Position numbers and translations under genes: made by a program
Shown: piece after piece, positions 7,246 through 14,310 of the stretch
Position numbering within the stretch: position 1 is the stretch's first letter
Layout: the number at the start of each line of letters is the position of its first letter
The notes under the pieces: model-generated
What the model was told of the DNA's origin: nothing
Database searches by the model: none
Seen by the model: the letters and a program-made list of their open reading frames with translations, nothing else
Source of the DNA: Paraburkholderia madseniana
GTDB taxonomy: Bacteria; Pseudomonadota; Gammaproteobacteria; Burkholderiales; Burkholderiaceae
Direction: 5' to 3'
NCBI RefSeq assembly: GCF_009690905.1
Contig: NZ_VOSW01000098.1
Coordinates: 1-34,252, forward strand
Length of the DNA stretch: 34,252 nucleotides

Positions 7246-8397
7246 ATGCCTGGCTCGACCAATCCGATCTTCAACGCCAACCGGATGAAGATCGGCATCT
7301 TTGCCATAAATGGCAGAGGTGGGATCATGACGACGGTACCGGAAGCCTATGAGCCAACCTGGGACCTGTCGGTGAAGACTTCGCAGATGGCAGACGCAGC
7401 CGGTTTCGAGGCGATTGTCTCCTACGCCCGCTGGAAAGGCTGGGTAACAGGTGGCAATGACGATTCCACTGGCCTCACGATGGATCCTTTCACGTGGGCA
7501 GCGGGCATTGCGCAGGCGACGCGCTATTCCGCCGTCTTTGCAACCTCGCATGCCCCCACGATCCATCCTATCCTCGCGGCCAAGCAGAGCTCGACGATCG
7601 ATATCATTTCCGGCGGCCGCTTCGGGCTGAATGTCGTAGGTGGCTGGAACAAGCCCGAACTCGAGATGTTCGGTGCGCCCTTCAAGGAACATGATCGACG
7701 CTACGACCATCTGTCGGAATGGCTCGCCGTTATCCGCCAGCTCTGGCAATCTCATGAGGAATTCGACTTTCATGGGGACTTCTTCGATGTCGTGCGTGGA
7801 TCGTCGATGCCCAAGCCAGTGCAGAAGTCGAATCCGCCGATCATGAATGCAGGTGGATCGGACCGGGGCCGGCAATTTGCGTGCGAGAACGCCGATATGT
7901 GCTTCCTCATCATCCAGTCTGAGTCGCCTGCGGCAATCCGGCACCAGGTGGACGAGTATAAGCGCCTGGCGAGAGAGGAGTTCGGCCGCGAGATCCAGGT
8001 ATGGACCAATTCGATGGTGATGCAGCGTGATACGCAGGCGGAGGCGGATGCCTATTACCACCGCTGCATTGTCGAGTATGAAGACAAGGCGTGCGTCGAT
8101 GCGTGGATGCAGATGCAGCAGGAGCACGCAAAGCTCATGTCACCCGAGGCATTGAAGGCTTTCCGTCAGCGCATGGCCGGCAGCGGTGGCGGTTTTCCGC
8201 TGATAGGCTCCGCGGCGCGTATTGCGGAGCGCCTGGAGATGCTGGCGGACTGCGGGCTCGACGGCATTCTGCTGACCTGGGTTGATCCGCTGGACGGGAT
8301 CGGGCGCTTCACCCGAGACGTGCTTCCGCTTATGGAGCAGACTGGCCTGCGTGCGCCTTTCACCGCACGGAGTCAGAGCGAGATGAGTCGGACCTGA
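7246..8397 (+). CDS. LLM-class flavin-dependent monooxygenase, RutA-like
   Basis: A 383-aa TIM-barrel flavin monooxygenase of the bacterial luciferase superfamily. Its order of motifs follows pyrimidine monooxygenase RutA: MKIGIFAINGRGG, a helix with SVKTSQMADAAGFEAIVSYA, ATSHAPTIHPILAAKQSSTID, SGGRFGLNVVGGWNKPE, FKEHDRRYDHLSEWL, FHGDFFDV and NAGGSDRGRQFA. RutA uses FMNH2 and O2 to open the uracil ring and belongs with DszA to enzymes that use a flavin-N5 peroxide. The ATG was chosen over an adjoining TTG because GCAGGAGGGA precedes it. It is first in a plus-strand operon. A nearly erased second copy lies at 15730-15860. No separate flavin reductase gene is recognisable in the window. The substrate is unknown. 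Confidence 0.9.
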   Translation: MPGSTNPIFNANRMKIGIFAINGRGGIMTTVPEAYEPTWDLSVKTSQMADAAGFEAIVSYARWKGWVTGGNDDSTGLTMDPFTWAAGIAQATRYSAVFATSHAPTIHPILAAKQSSTIDIISGGRFGLNVVGGWNKPELEMFGAPFKEHDRRYDHLSEWLAVIRQLWQSHEEFDFHGDFFDVVRGSSMPKPVQKSNPPIMNAGGSDRGRQFACENADMCFLIIQSESPAAIRHQVDEYKRLAREEFGREIQVWTNSMVMQRDTQAEADAYYHRCIVEYEDKACVDAWMQMQQEHAKLMSPEALKAFRQRMAGSGGGFPLIGSAARIAERLEMLADCGLDGILLTWVDPLDGIGRFTRDVLPLMEQTGLRAPFTARSQSEMSRT

Positions 8398-8425
8398 TCG
8401 CTTGTCGGCATGTGAGGAGTTAAAT

Positions 8426-9988
8426 ATGAACGAGATCGTAACGATAAGCCAGGGGCAGTTGAGGGGAGAGCCGTCCGTGGACGGCGAGGTGACTGCGTTT
8501 CGCGGCGTTCCATTCGCGTCGCCGCCTGTTGGCGATCTGCGCTGGCGTGCTCCGCAGCCTCCGGCTGCCTGGAGCGGGGTGAGAGACGCCACGCGCGCGA
8601 AGTCCATTGCGATTCAACAATCGATGTTAGGTAATTCGCTTCTCCCCTTTGGCACTGAAAGCCAGTCAGAGGATTGTCTGTATCTCAACGTATGGACGGC
8701 GGCCAAGGATGCCGCAGAGAAGCGTCCGGTGATACTGTGGATCCATCCCGGTGGCTTCCAGTTTGGATCAGGATCGACTCCCTTCTTTGATGGTGACGCA
8801 TGGGCGCGTGACGGGGTGGTGTTCGTTACCATTAACTACCGTTTGGCGAAACTTGGTTTTCTCGCCCACCCTCAGCTTTCTCTGGAAAATGACGAGGGCA
8901 TTTCCGGCAATTACGGGCTGCTTGACCAGATCGCGGCGCTCCAGTGGGTGCGGGACAACATTGCTGAGTTCGGCGGCGACCCTGGATGCGTGACTATCTT
9001 CGGCATTTCTGCGGGCGCCTCCAGCGTCAGCCTGCTCATGGCATCGCCCCGCGCACGCGGCCTGTTCCATCGAGCGATCGCTGAGAGCGGCGGAAGTTTC
9101 GGTACCGTGGCTGAAGATAGCGGTGTTGCTGATCGCTGGCAATCTCTTGCGGCAGCAACACGGTCGGGTAAAGCTTGGACCGACGGTATCACAGACGGTG
9201 CCAACCTGGACATCCGGACGCTCGATGTCGATACGATCCGCGCAGCGAGCGGTGTCGACGGCACCAATATGCAGGGGATTTTTGACGCGGCTCAGCCAAT
9301 TGTGGATGGGGCGGTACTGCCGGCGGGAAGCTATCAGATCTTTGAGAGCCGGCAGCAAGCTGCTGTCCCGCTACTCGTTGGGTCGGTGGCGAATGAGGAT
9401 CTCGTGATCGGTTTCTCCCCCAGTCTCGCAGCGTATCGCGACTACGTTCAAATAGAATATGGCGATAGCGCGGAGCGCTTCCTTGCGCTTTACCCAGCCG
9501 CGACAGACGCGCAAGCGCTTGCCGCTAGCCTGAAGGCCAATAGTCACCGCGTATTCACCTGGCAGAATTGGACATGGGCCCATCTTCATGCCGCAGGTGG
9601 CCACGACGTCTACTACTACCAGTTTCAGAAAGCTCCCCCAGTGCCGGCTGATAGTTACGACGAACAGGCCTTCCCAAGGCCGCTGGGCGCTTTTCACTGC
9701 AGCTCTATCTTCTTTAGTTTCGATCGCTTTAGTCTGCGAGATTGGCCATGGCAACCCGGGGACTATGCTTTGGGCAAGACAATCCGCGCTGCCTGGGTGC
9801 AATTCGCCCGTACCGGCCGTCCGGCGGCGAAGGGTCTTCCAGATTGGCCGGTTTTCGATCCAGCCGCACCGCGTGTCATGGCGTTCAACGATGACATCGG
9901 CTTGACCCATGTGCCCTGGCTTGAGCATCTCCGCTATTGGGATGCACACTATGGTGCACGACGTGCTGCGAGCTATGTCACCGGTTAG
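8426..9988 (+). CDS. Type-B carboxylesterase
   Basis: A 520-aa alpha/beta-hydrolase of the carboxylesterase type B family, full length. It has the FRGVPFASPPVGDLRWRAP opening, the SEDCLYLNVW motif, an oxyanion-hole segment HPGGFQFGSG, and the nucleophile in FGISAGASS (S195). E324 (ANEDL) and H424 (GAFHCSS) are the likely other triad members. The nucleophile elbow is GISAG instead of the usual GESAG. There is no signal peptide, so it acts in the cytoplasm. The ATG follows GAGGAGTTAAAT and lies 28 bases behind the monooxygenase stop, so the two are co-transcribed. It probably hydrolyses an ester or lactone made or exposed by that monooxygenase (inference). Confidence 0.92.
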   Translation: MNEIVTISQGQLRGEPSVDGEVTAFRGVPFASPPVGDLRWRAPQPPAAWSGVRDATRAKSIAIQQSMLGNSLLPFGTESQSEDCLYLNVWTAAKDAAEKRPVILWIHPGGFQFGSGSTPFFDGDAWARDGVVFVTINYRLAKLGFLAHPQLSLENDEGISGNYGLLDQIAALQWVRDNIAEFGGDPGCVTIFGISAGASSVSLLMASPRARGLFHRAIAESGGSFGTVAEDSGVADRWQSLAAATRSGKAWTDGITDGANLDIRTLDVDTIRAASGVDGTNMQGIFDAAQPIVDGAVLPAGSYQIFESRQQAAVPLLVGSVANEDLVIGFSPSLAAYRDYVQIEYGDSAERFLALYPAATDAQALAASLKANSHRVFTWQNWTWAHLHAAGGHDVYYYQFQKAPPVPADSYDEQAFPRPLGAFHCSSIFFSFDRFSLRDWPWQPGDYALGKTIRAAWVQFARTGRPAAKGLPDWPVFDPAAPRVMAFNDDIGLTHVPWLEHLRYWDAHYGARRAASYVTG

Positions 9989-10300
9989 GTGGAGACGCAC
10001 TTGGTTGGTCCAGGCAGTGAGAGTCTTTTAGGAGCGGCGAGTTTCTCTTGCTCGATAAAAGCGCTTCGGGAGTTCGCCGCAGGTTGAGGCGATCATTTAA
10101 CAATCTGTTTATAAACATGATGATAAGGAATGCAAATGATATAAGGAGGATAGATTCTCGATTTTGCGTCTGCCGCTGTGCCTGGCGGTATGAATTCGAC
10201 GCGTTGAACCAGGTAGGTTGACGAAATTGCTGATCAAAACAATGTGCTCGGAGACCTACGGCGGAGGGCACCGCTGATACTTATCGTTGGAGGAGACAAA
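9989..10300. other. Gene-free stretch within the RutA-like operon
   Basis: The 312 bases between the esterase and the SMR-like gene contain no supported gene. The middle part (10095-10150) is AT-rich and ends in an AGGAGG (10144-10149) with no usable start codon at normal distance, which suggests a lost gene. It lacks the TTGGACA promoter of the other island operons. I see no clear terminator, so read-through into the downstream genes remains possible. Confidence 0.4.
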
Positions 10301-10618
10301 ATGTCTGTTAGCTACGTCATGGTCGCGATTGCCATCGCCGCCAATCTCATTGCCGTCTATTTCATGAAGCTCTGCGCCGGCATGACACTGCCATGGCCCA
10401 CCCTTGGAATGATTCTCGCCAATATGTTGACGCTTTGGTTCCTGGGGCGAGCGATGGTTGCCGGAGCGCCGGTTAGTGCCGCAGTGACAGCGTTGACCGT
10501 TGGCGTAATGATCGGCTCGTTCCTCATAGGTCTCTCGTTCGGCGAACGGATTTCGGTTTTTCAGGGAATTGGCGGGGTGATCGCCATCGCGGGCGTTGTC
10601 ATTGGAAACCTGGCTTAG
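10301..10618 (+). CDS. Small multidrug resistance (SMR)-like membrane protein
   Basis: A 105-aa protein with four hydrophobic segments (about 4-22, 32-50, 58-78 and 86-104), the size and layout of SMR exporters. It aligns without gaps to EmrE around the first helix (IAANLIAVYFMK against ILAEVIGTTLMK). The EmrE glutamate E14, needed for proton-coupled drug export, is Asn here (N15), and the EmrE motif with W63 reads TALTVG instead. It may move a different compound or serve as one half of a heterodimer. The ATG follows TTGGAGGAG. It sits between the esterase and two dehydrogenases and so may export an intermediate or import the substrate. Confidence 0.8.
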   Translation: MSVSYVMVAIAIAANLIAVYFMKLCAGMTLPWPTLGMILANMLTLWFLGRAMVAGAPVSAAVTALTVGVMIGSFLIGLSFGERISVFQGIGGVIAIAGVVIGNLA

Positions 10619-10702
10619 GAGATCGAGTCGTGTTTTTTATCCGCTCGGTGGCAAGTGAGATGGACGCTTGTGCCAGGCACTGAATTCTGCTGGAGGGGAC
10701 AC

Positions 10703-11437
10703 ATGACATCGTTGAAAGGCAAGGTGGCCATCGTCACCGGCGCGGGCCGAGGCATTGGCCGCGCTATTGCGGTCAAGCTTGCGCAATGCGGTGCAGAAGT
10801 TGTTTTGGTCGATCTGGAAGCGCCGGCCGAATCGGCGAAATTAGCCGGAGATTCGGCAATGGCTTTCGCCGGGGATGTGTCAATCGAGGCGACATGGGCA
10901 AAACTCGGACATGCCATAGACGAAAGGTTCAACCGTCTGGATATCGTCGTGAACAATGCCGCGGCCTTTCCGCGTGGCCTGATTGACGAACTGGACTTCG
11001 ACACATGGCGTAGGGGGTTCGCAGTCAATCTCGACGCACAATTCTATAGCGCGAAGCATTTCGTGCCACGCATGCGCAAGAATGGCTATGGTCGATTCAT
11101 TGCCATATCGTCCAATTCGATCGGCATTGCGGAGCAGGCGCTCAGTGCCTACATAGCGACGAAAATGGGCGCGATCGGGTTTATGCGAGGTCTCGCCAAT
11201 GACGTCGCCGCCGACGGGATCACCTGTAACGCGATACTCCCGTCCCTGACCGATACGCCTGCCACGGCTGGCATGCCCGAGGACGCGAAACGCGCCGTCT
11301 GGCAGCAACAGGCAATCAAGCGAATAGCGGAGCCGCGGGACCTTGTCGGTCCGGTCGCCTTCCTTGCGAGTGAGGAGGCCGGGTTTATCACAGGGCAGGC
11401 GTTGGTCGTTGACGGTGGGCTCTATAAGGTCAGCTAG
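10703..11437 (+). CDS. Short-chain dehydrogenase/reductase
   Basis: A 244-aa classical SDR. It has the cofactor motif TGAGRGIG (13-20), the acidic end of strand 2 in VLVDLEAP (typical for NAD), the NNAA motif, an active-site Ser in AISSNS and the Tyr/Lys pair in AYIATK, and a C-terminal GFITGQALVVDGG. Such enzymes interconvert an alcohol and a ketone. The ATG follows TGGAGGGGAC. It lies 84 bases behind the SMR-like gene and 41 bases before a second SDR, in one transcription direction. The substrate cannot be read from the sequence. Confidence 0.93.
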   Translation: MTSLKGKVAIVTGAGRGIGRAIAVKLAQCGAEVVLVDLEAPAESAKLAGDSAMAFAGDVSIEATWAKLGHAIDERFNRLDIVVNNAAAFPRGLIDELDFDTWRRGFAVNLDAQFYSAKHFVPRMRKNGYGRFIAISSNSIGIAEQALSAYIATKMGAIGFMRGLANDVAADGITCNAILPSLTDTPATAGMPEDAKRAVWQQQAIKRIAEPRDLVGPVAFLASEEAGFITGQALVVDGGLYKVS

Positions 11438-11478
11438 TGTTAGCCGACCAACCTCATCAACAATATGAGAGGACAACC

Positions 11479-12240
11479 ATGACAGGCAGGCTTCAGGATA
11501 AGGTTTGCGTTATCACAGGTACGGGTGGGAGCATGGGGCGCGCCGCAGCGCTGCTATTCGCACGAGAAGGCGCGCGTATCGTAGGGTGCGATTTAAACGA
11601 AGCAGCTGCCGCGGCTACGGTAGAGGCGGTGTTCGCTGCAGGCGGCGAAATGGTCTCCCGGCATCCCTGCAATCTCGCTCATTCGGATGAGTGCCGCGCC
11701 TTGGTCGATCTCGCGATTGAGCGCTTTGGCCGGATCGACGTACTCTACAACAATGCAGCGATGGCCTATTTCAACTGGATTGAAGATATTTCAGATGAAG
11801 AATGGACGCGCAGCCTGAACGAGGAGGTCAGTCTCGTTTTCTTCCTCACTCGCACTGCCTGGCCCTACCTTAAGAAAAGCGGCGGCACGATTGTCAATAC
11901 GGCCTCCGCGAACGCGTACACGACGGTACGCACGCTCGGATCTTTGGCGCATTGCACATCGAAGGCCGGTGTCATCGCGATGACGCGCCAGATGGCGATG
12001 GAGGGGCGTGAATTTGGCATCCGTGCCAATTCCATTTCCCCGGGAGTGACTGAGACCAACCAGACCCGCGAGCAGCTTAATAATAAGGAATGGGCCGATC
12101 ACGTGCTCGGTCGGATTATGCTCGGCCGCGCCGCAAAACCAGAAGAGGTGGCGCAGGCGGCACTCTTCCTGGCTTCGGACGAGAGCTCTTATATCACCGG
12201 CACAGATTTGATCGTGGATGGTGGAATGCTTGCCTGGTGA
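11479..12240 (+). CDS. Short-chain dehydrogenase/reductase with altered active site
   Basis: A 253-aa SDR: TGTGGSMGRA cofactor loop near residue 13, VGCDLNEA (NAD-type acidic residue), LYNNAAM, and a C-terminal SSYITGTDLIVDGGM. The active-site Ser is S143 (NTASANAY) and the Lys is K162, but the residue four before the Lys, normally the catalytic Tyr, is His (H158, in AHCTSK; codon CAT at 11950-11952). The gene is otherwise intact, so it is either adapted to another chemistry or weakly active. The ATG was chosen for the GAGAGGACAA before it and because the SDR fold starts here. It is the last gene of the run that begins at the RutA-like enzyme. Confidence 0.9.
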   Translation: MTGRLQDKVCVITGTGGSMGRAAALLFAREGARIVGCDLNEAAAAATVEAVFAAGGEMVSRHPCNLAHSDECRALVDLAIERFGRIDVLYNNAAMAYFNWIEDISDEEWTRSLNEEVSLVFFLTRTAWPYLKKSGGTIVNTASANAYTTVRTLGSLAHCTSKAGVIAMTRQMAMEGREFGIRANSISPGVTETNQTREQLNNKEWADHVLGRIMLGRAAKPEEVAQAALFLASDESSYITGTDLIVDGGMLAW

Positions 12241-12254
12241 TCCACTATCACCAC

Positions 12255-12380
12255 TTTCGATCATGCCATCTGAATTCGCCGTTGGACACGATGTCACGAC
12301 GCCACTAGCTTATGCGATATGGACAGCACGCATATACGCGAAGGCTTGTGACGAGCCGGTCAGTTGACGTCTATCTATAA
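12255..12380 (+). promoter_or_regulatory. Conserved promoter region D2 (upstream of DoxX)
   Basis: It is a plus-strand match of region D1: CGATCATGCCATC, GCCGTTGGACACG, CTAGCTTATG and GTGACGAGCCGGTCAGTTGA. TGGACA (12283-12288) and TAGCTT (12306-12311) are 17 bases apart, exactly as in D1. It begins 15 bases after the stop of the second SDR and starts a new transcription unit. Likeness to D1 seems to reach into the following short reading frame. Confidence 0.55.
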
Positions 12381-12400
12381 CTACGGGATGGAATAGGGCA

Positions 12401-12475
12401 ATGGAGCCAACTCGTACGAAGATTTATGTCACCCCCATCATCAAGCTGGAAATCCCTCGTGGAGAATTGAAATGA
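12401..12475 (+). CDS. 24-codon reading frame coupled to DoxX
   Basis: ATG to TGA encodes 24 residues (MEPTRTKIYVTPIIKLEIPR and four more). The stop overlaps the DoxX start as ATGA, a classic coupling arrangement. Its first codons resemble the start of the NTF2-like gene (ATPQTRTK against EPTRTK), which follows the same promoter type at D1. It could be the broken start of a second NTF2-like gene now serving as a leader, or a leader peptide in its own right. The ribosome binding site is weak. Confidence 0.35.
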   Translation: MEPTRTKIYVTPIIKLEIPRGELK

Positions 12476-12906
12476 ACACTTCGGGTTACTCGAACAACGA
12501 CGTGGGCCTTTTGGCAGGGCGTCTTCTCATGGCGATAATTTTTGTTATCAGTGGCGTGGAAAAACTCATTTCGCCGGGCCCTACTATCGGTTACATCGCA
12601 TCCTTAGGGTTGCCTGCACCGCTGCTGGGGTATATCGGTTCAATGGTACTTGAACTGGTATGCGCGACGTCGCTGATTCTTGGGTACCGCACTCGCGTCG
12701 TAGCGTGGGTACTGGCGATTTACTGCGTTGTGACTGCGATCATCTTCCATCATGCATTTGGCGACCAGAGTCAAATGTTCAACTTCCTCAAGAACGTCGC
12801 CATGGCGGGCGGCCTTCTGGCCTTCTCAGCCCATGGTGCGGGTGCATTCAGTATCGACCGTCGGATCAATCGTCGTGCTTCGATTGTGGCTCCGTCTGCG
12901 CTTTAG
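12472..12906 (+). CDS. DoxX-family membrane protein
   Basis: A 144-aa integral membrane protein with four hydrophobic segments (about 10-30, 48-70, 74-94 and 104-122). It carries DoxX family features: GRLLMAIIFVISGVEKLISP near the N-terminus, YIASLGLPAP and FLKNVAMAGGLLAFSAHGAG. DoxX-like proteins in bacteria are tied to quinone and thiol-related redox stress, and often sit next to a redox regulator. That is the case here: an Rrf2-family gene follows 21 bases downstream. The start follows GTGGAGAATTGAA. Confidence 0.9.
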   Translation: MNTSGYSNNDVGLLAGRLLMAIIFVISGVEKLISPGPTIGYIASLGLPAPLLGYIGSMVLELVCATSLILGYRTRVVAWVLAIYCVVTAIIFHHAFGDQSQMFNFLKNVAMAGGLLAFSAHGAGAFSIDRRINRRASIVAPSAL

Positions 12907-12927
12907 TCGTATTGCTCGATCCAGTCT

Positions 12928-13371
12928 ATGCCCACCAGCACTCGCTTTGCCGTCGCTGTCCACACACTCGCTGCACTTGCCGTCAACGGCGGCAAGCCGC
13001 TGCGTTCGGAGGATCTGGCCAATTCGGTAAACACCGGTGCGGTGGTCATTCGTGGCTTGCTTTCGCGGCTGAGCGACGCAGGTCTAACGAAGTCGCAATT
13101 GGGCGCCGGCGGGGGCGCATTGCTAGCAAAGCCGGTTAAAAGGATCCGTCTGCTGGACGTTTATAACGCGGTCGAGGATGCGGAGCTCTTCAGCCTGCCT
13201 CGGACACCGCCATGCATTGCCTGTCCGGTCGGCGCTAATATCCAGGAAGCCATGCACCCGGCGCTGCAACGGGCCAGAAACGCACTCGAAGCCGAACTTT
13301 CCAGGTACACGATCGCCGATATTGTTGCCGAGGTGGCGCGGCTCGGGAAGTCTCGAATTCTGCATTCCTGA
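12928..13371 (+). CDS. Rrf2-family transcriptional regulator
   Basis: A 147-aa winged helix-turn-helix regulator: TRFAVAVHTLAALAVNGGKPLRSEDLANSVNTGAVVIRGLLSRLSDAGL is the Rrf2 DNA-binding domain, followed by GAGGGALLAKPVKRIRLLDVYNAVED. It lacks the three-Cys iron-sulfur triad of IscR, but has a CIACPVG motif after about residue 96, which recalls the YwnA/redox-sensing branch. It probably senses oxidants or quinones and controls DoxX and the following NADP-binding gene. There is no strong ribosome binding site, so translation may depend on the DoxX gene just upstream. Confidence 0.9.
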   Translation: MPTSTRFAVAVHTLAALAVNGGKPLRSEDLANSVNTGAVVIRGLLSRLSDAGLTKSQLGAGGGALLAKPVKRIRLLDVYNAVEDAELFSLPRTPPCIACPVGANIQEAMHPALQRARNALEAELSRYTIADIVAEVARLGKSRILHS

Positions 13372-13426
13372 GTTTTCTTTCGTCTATGTGTCGGTGTGTC
13401 GTCGACATATATACCTGGTCGAACGC

Positions 13427-13510
13427 ATGTGCATGGCGTGCGGGGCCGGTGCGTATTTCGCAGGTATTTTTTGCCCCGGTCTTTGGGCCGTGGTGGCCAC
13501 GGCGGCCTGA
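13427..13510 (+). CDS. Possible 27-aa cysteine-containing hydrophobic peptide
   Basis: A short frame encodes MCMACGAGAYFAGIFCPGLW and then seven hydrophobic residues: a CxxC motif followed by one membrane-length segment with a further Cys. It fills most of the gap between the Rrf2 gene and the F420-reductase-like gene. The ribosome binding site is poor and the length minimal, so it may be chance; the CxxC plus membrane design beside a redox regulator is why I list it. Confidence 0.25.
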   Translation: MCMACGAGAYFAGIFCPGLWAVVATAA

Positions 13511-13538
13511 GCCGAATTAACTGTTGGAGGATTAAGGC

Positions 13539-14183
13539 ATGAGCATTGGCATTATCGGCGCAGGCGCGTTGGGATCGAACCTGGCCCGGGCGTTCGCCAA
13601 GGTGGGCATTTCGGCCATCATTTCGAACAGCCGGGGCCCTGAATCCCTCGCGGGATTGGTCCAGGAACTCGGTCCGGCGATCAAGGCCGGTACCACGGAG
13701 GAAGCAGGCAAGGCGGACATCGTCTTCGTCGCCATTCGCTGGGTGGATCTGAAACGAGTGCTTTGGGGGCTGCCCGCATGGAACGGGCGCATTGTCGTCG
13801 ACGGCACCAATCCTGTCGAATGGATCGACCCGGACTCACCGGACGCCAATGACCCGGGCAACCCGCTGGCTGCCTACGGTATCAAGCCAGTCGATCTTGG
13901 CGGCCGTCACTCGAGCAGCGTGGTTAGCGATCTCGTTCCTGGCGCGCGTCTCGTCAAGGCATTCAACCACCTCGATGTGAACGTTCTGCACGAGCCGGAA
14001 GTGTCTGGTGGAAATCGCGTGGTGTTTTACTCGGGTGACGACCTGGATGCCAAAGCGACCGTCCGCTCGCTTATCGCGAAGGCCGGCTTTTTCGCAGTCG
14101 ATCTTGGAGCGCTCGATGTCGGCGGGCCGCTAGCATCGTTGCCGTTCGGCCCGCTGGCTGGAGTCAGCTTCGTCAAAGTGTGA
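13539..14183 (+). CDS. NADP-binding F420-reductase-like oxidoreductase
   Basis: A 214-aa protein with a Rossmann fold at the very N-terminus (SIGIIGAGALGSNLARAFAKVG, then IISNSRGPESL, which suits NADP) and the shape of the F420-dependent NADP reductase-like family: DIVFVAIRWVDLKRVL, VVDGTNPVEW, VKAFNHLDVNVLHEP, VVFYSGDD and a C-terminal AVDLGALDVGGPLASL. Proteobacterial members do not use F420 and their substrates are mostly unknown; many lie beside Rrf2 or LysR regulators under redox control. The ATG follows TTGGAGGATTAAG. It probably belongs to the DoxX-Rrf2 unit. Confidence 0.85.
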   Translation: MSIGIIGAGALGSNLARAFAKVGISAIISNSRGPESLAGLVQELGPAIKAGTTEEAGKADIVFVAIRWVDLKRVLWGLPAWNGRIVVDGTNPVEWIDPDSPDANDPGNPLAAYGIKPVDLGGRHSSSVVSDLVPGARLVKAFNHLDVNVLHEPEVSGGNRVVFYSGDDLDAKATVRSLIAKAGFFAVDLGALDVGGPLASLPFGPLAGVSFVKV

Positions 14184-14206
14184 GGCGAGGGGAGGCTCCG
14201 GTGTTC

Positions 14207-14255
14207 TGGACAAGCGCTGCCCGCGGCTCACCGAGTGAGCGGCGGGCAACGTTGT
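14207..14255. terminator. Bidirectional hairpin between convergent genes
   Basis: TGCCCGCGGCTCA (14218-14230) pairs with TGAGCGGCGGGCA (14236-14248) with one mismatch around a five-base loop, and GGACAA and TTGTCC extend the arms on the outside. It lies between the stops of the F420-reductase-like gene and the monooxygenase on the other strand. There is no long T-run, so termination in both directions is inferred from position. Confidence 0.55.
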
Positions 14256-14310
14256 CCTTGCCGATGGGTGCCTCAGATGCCGGCTCATGCTCGCAGAAAT
14301 GGGGAGGTCC

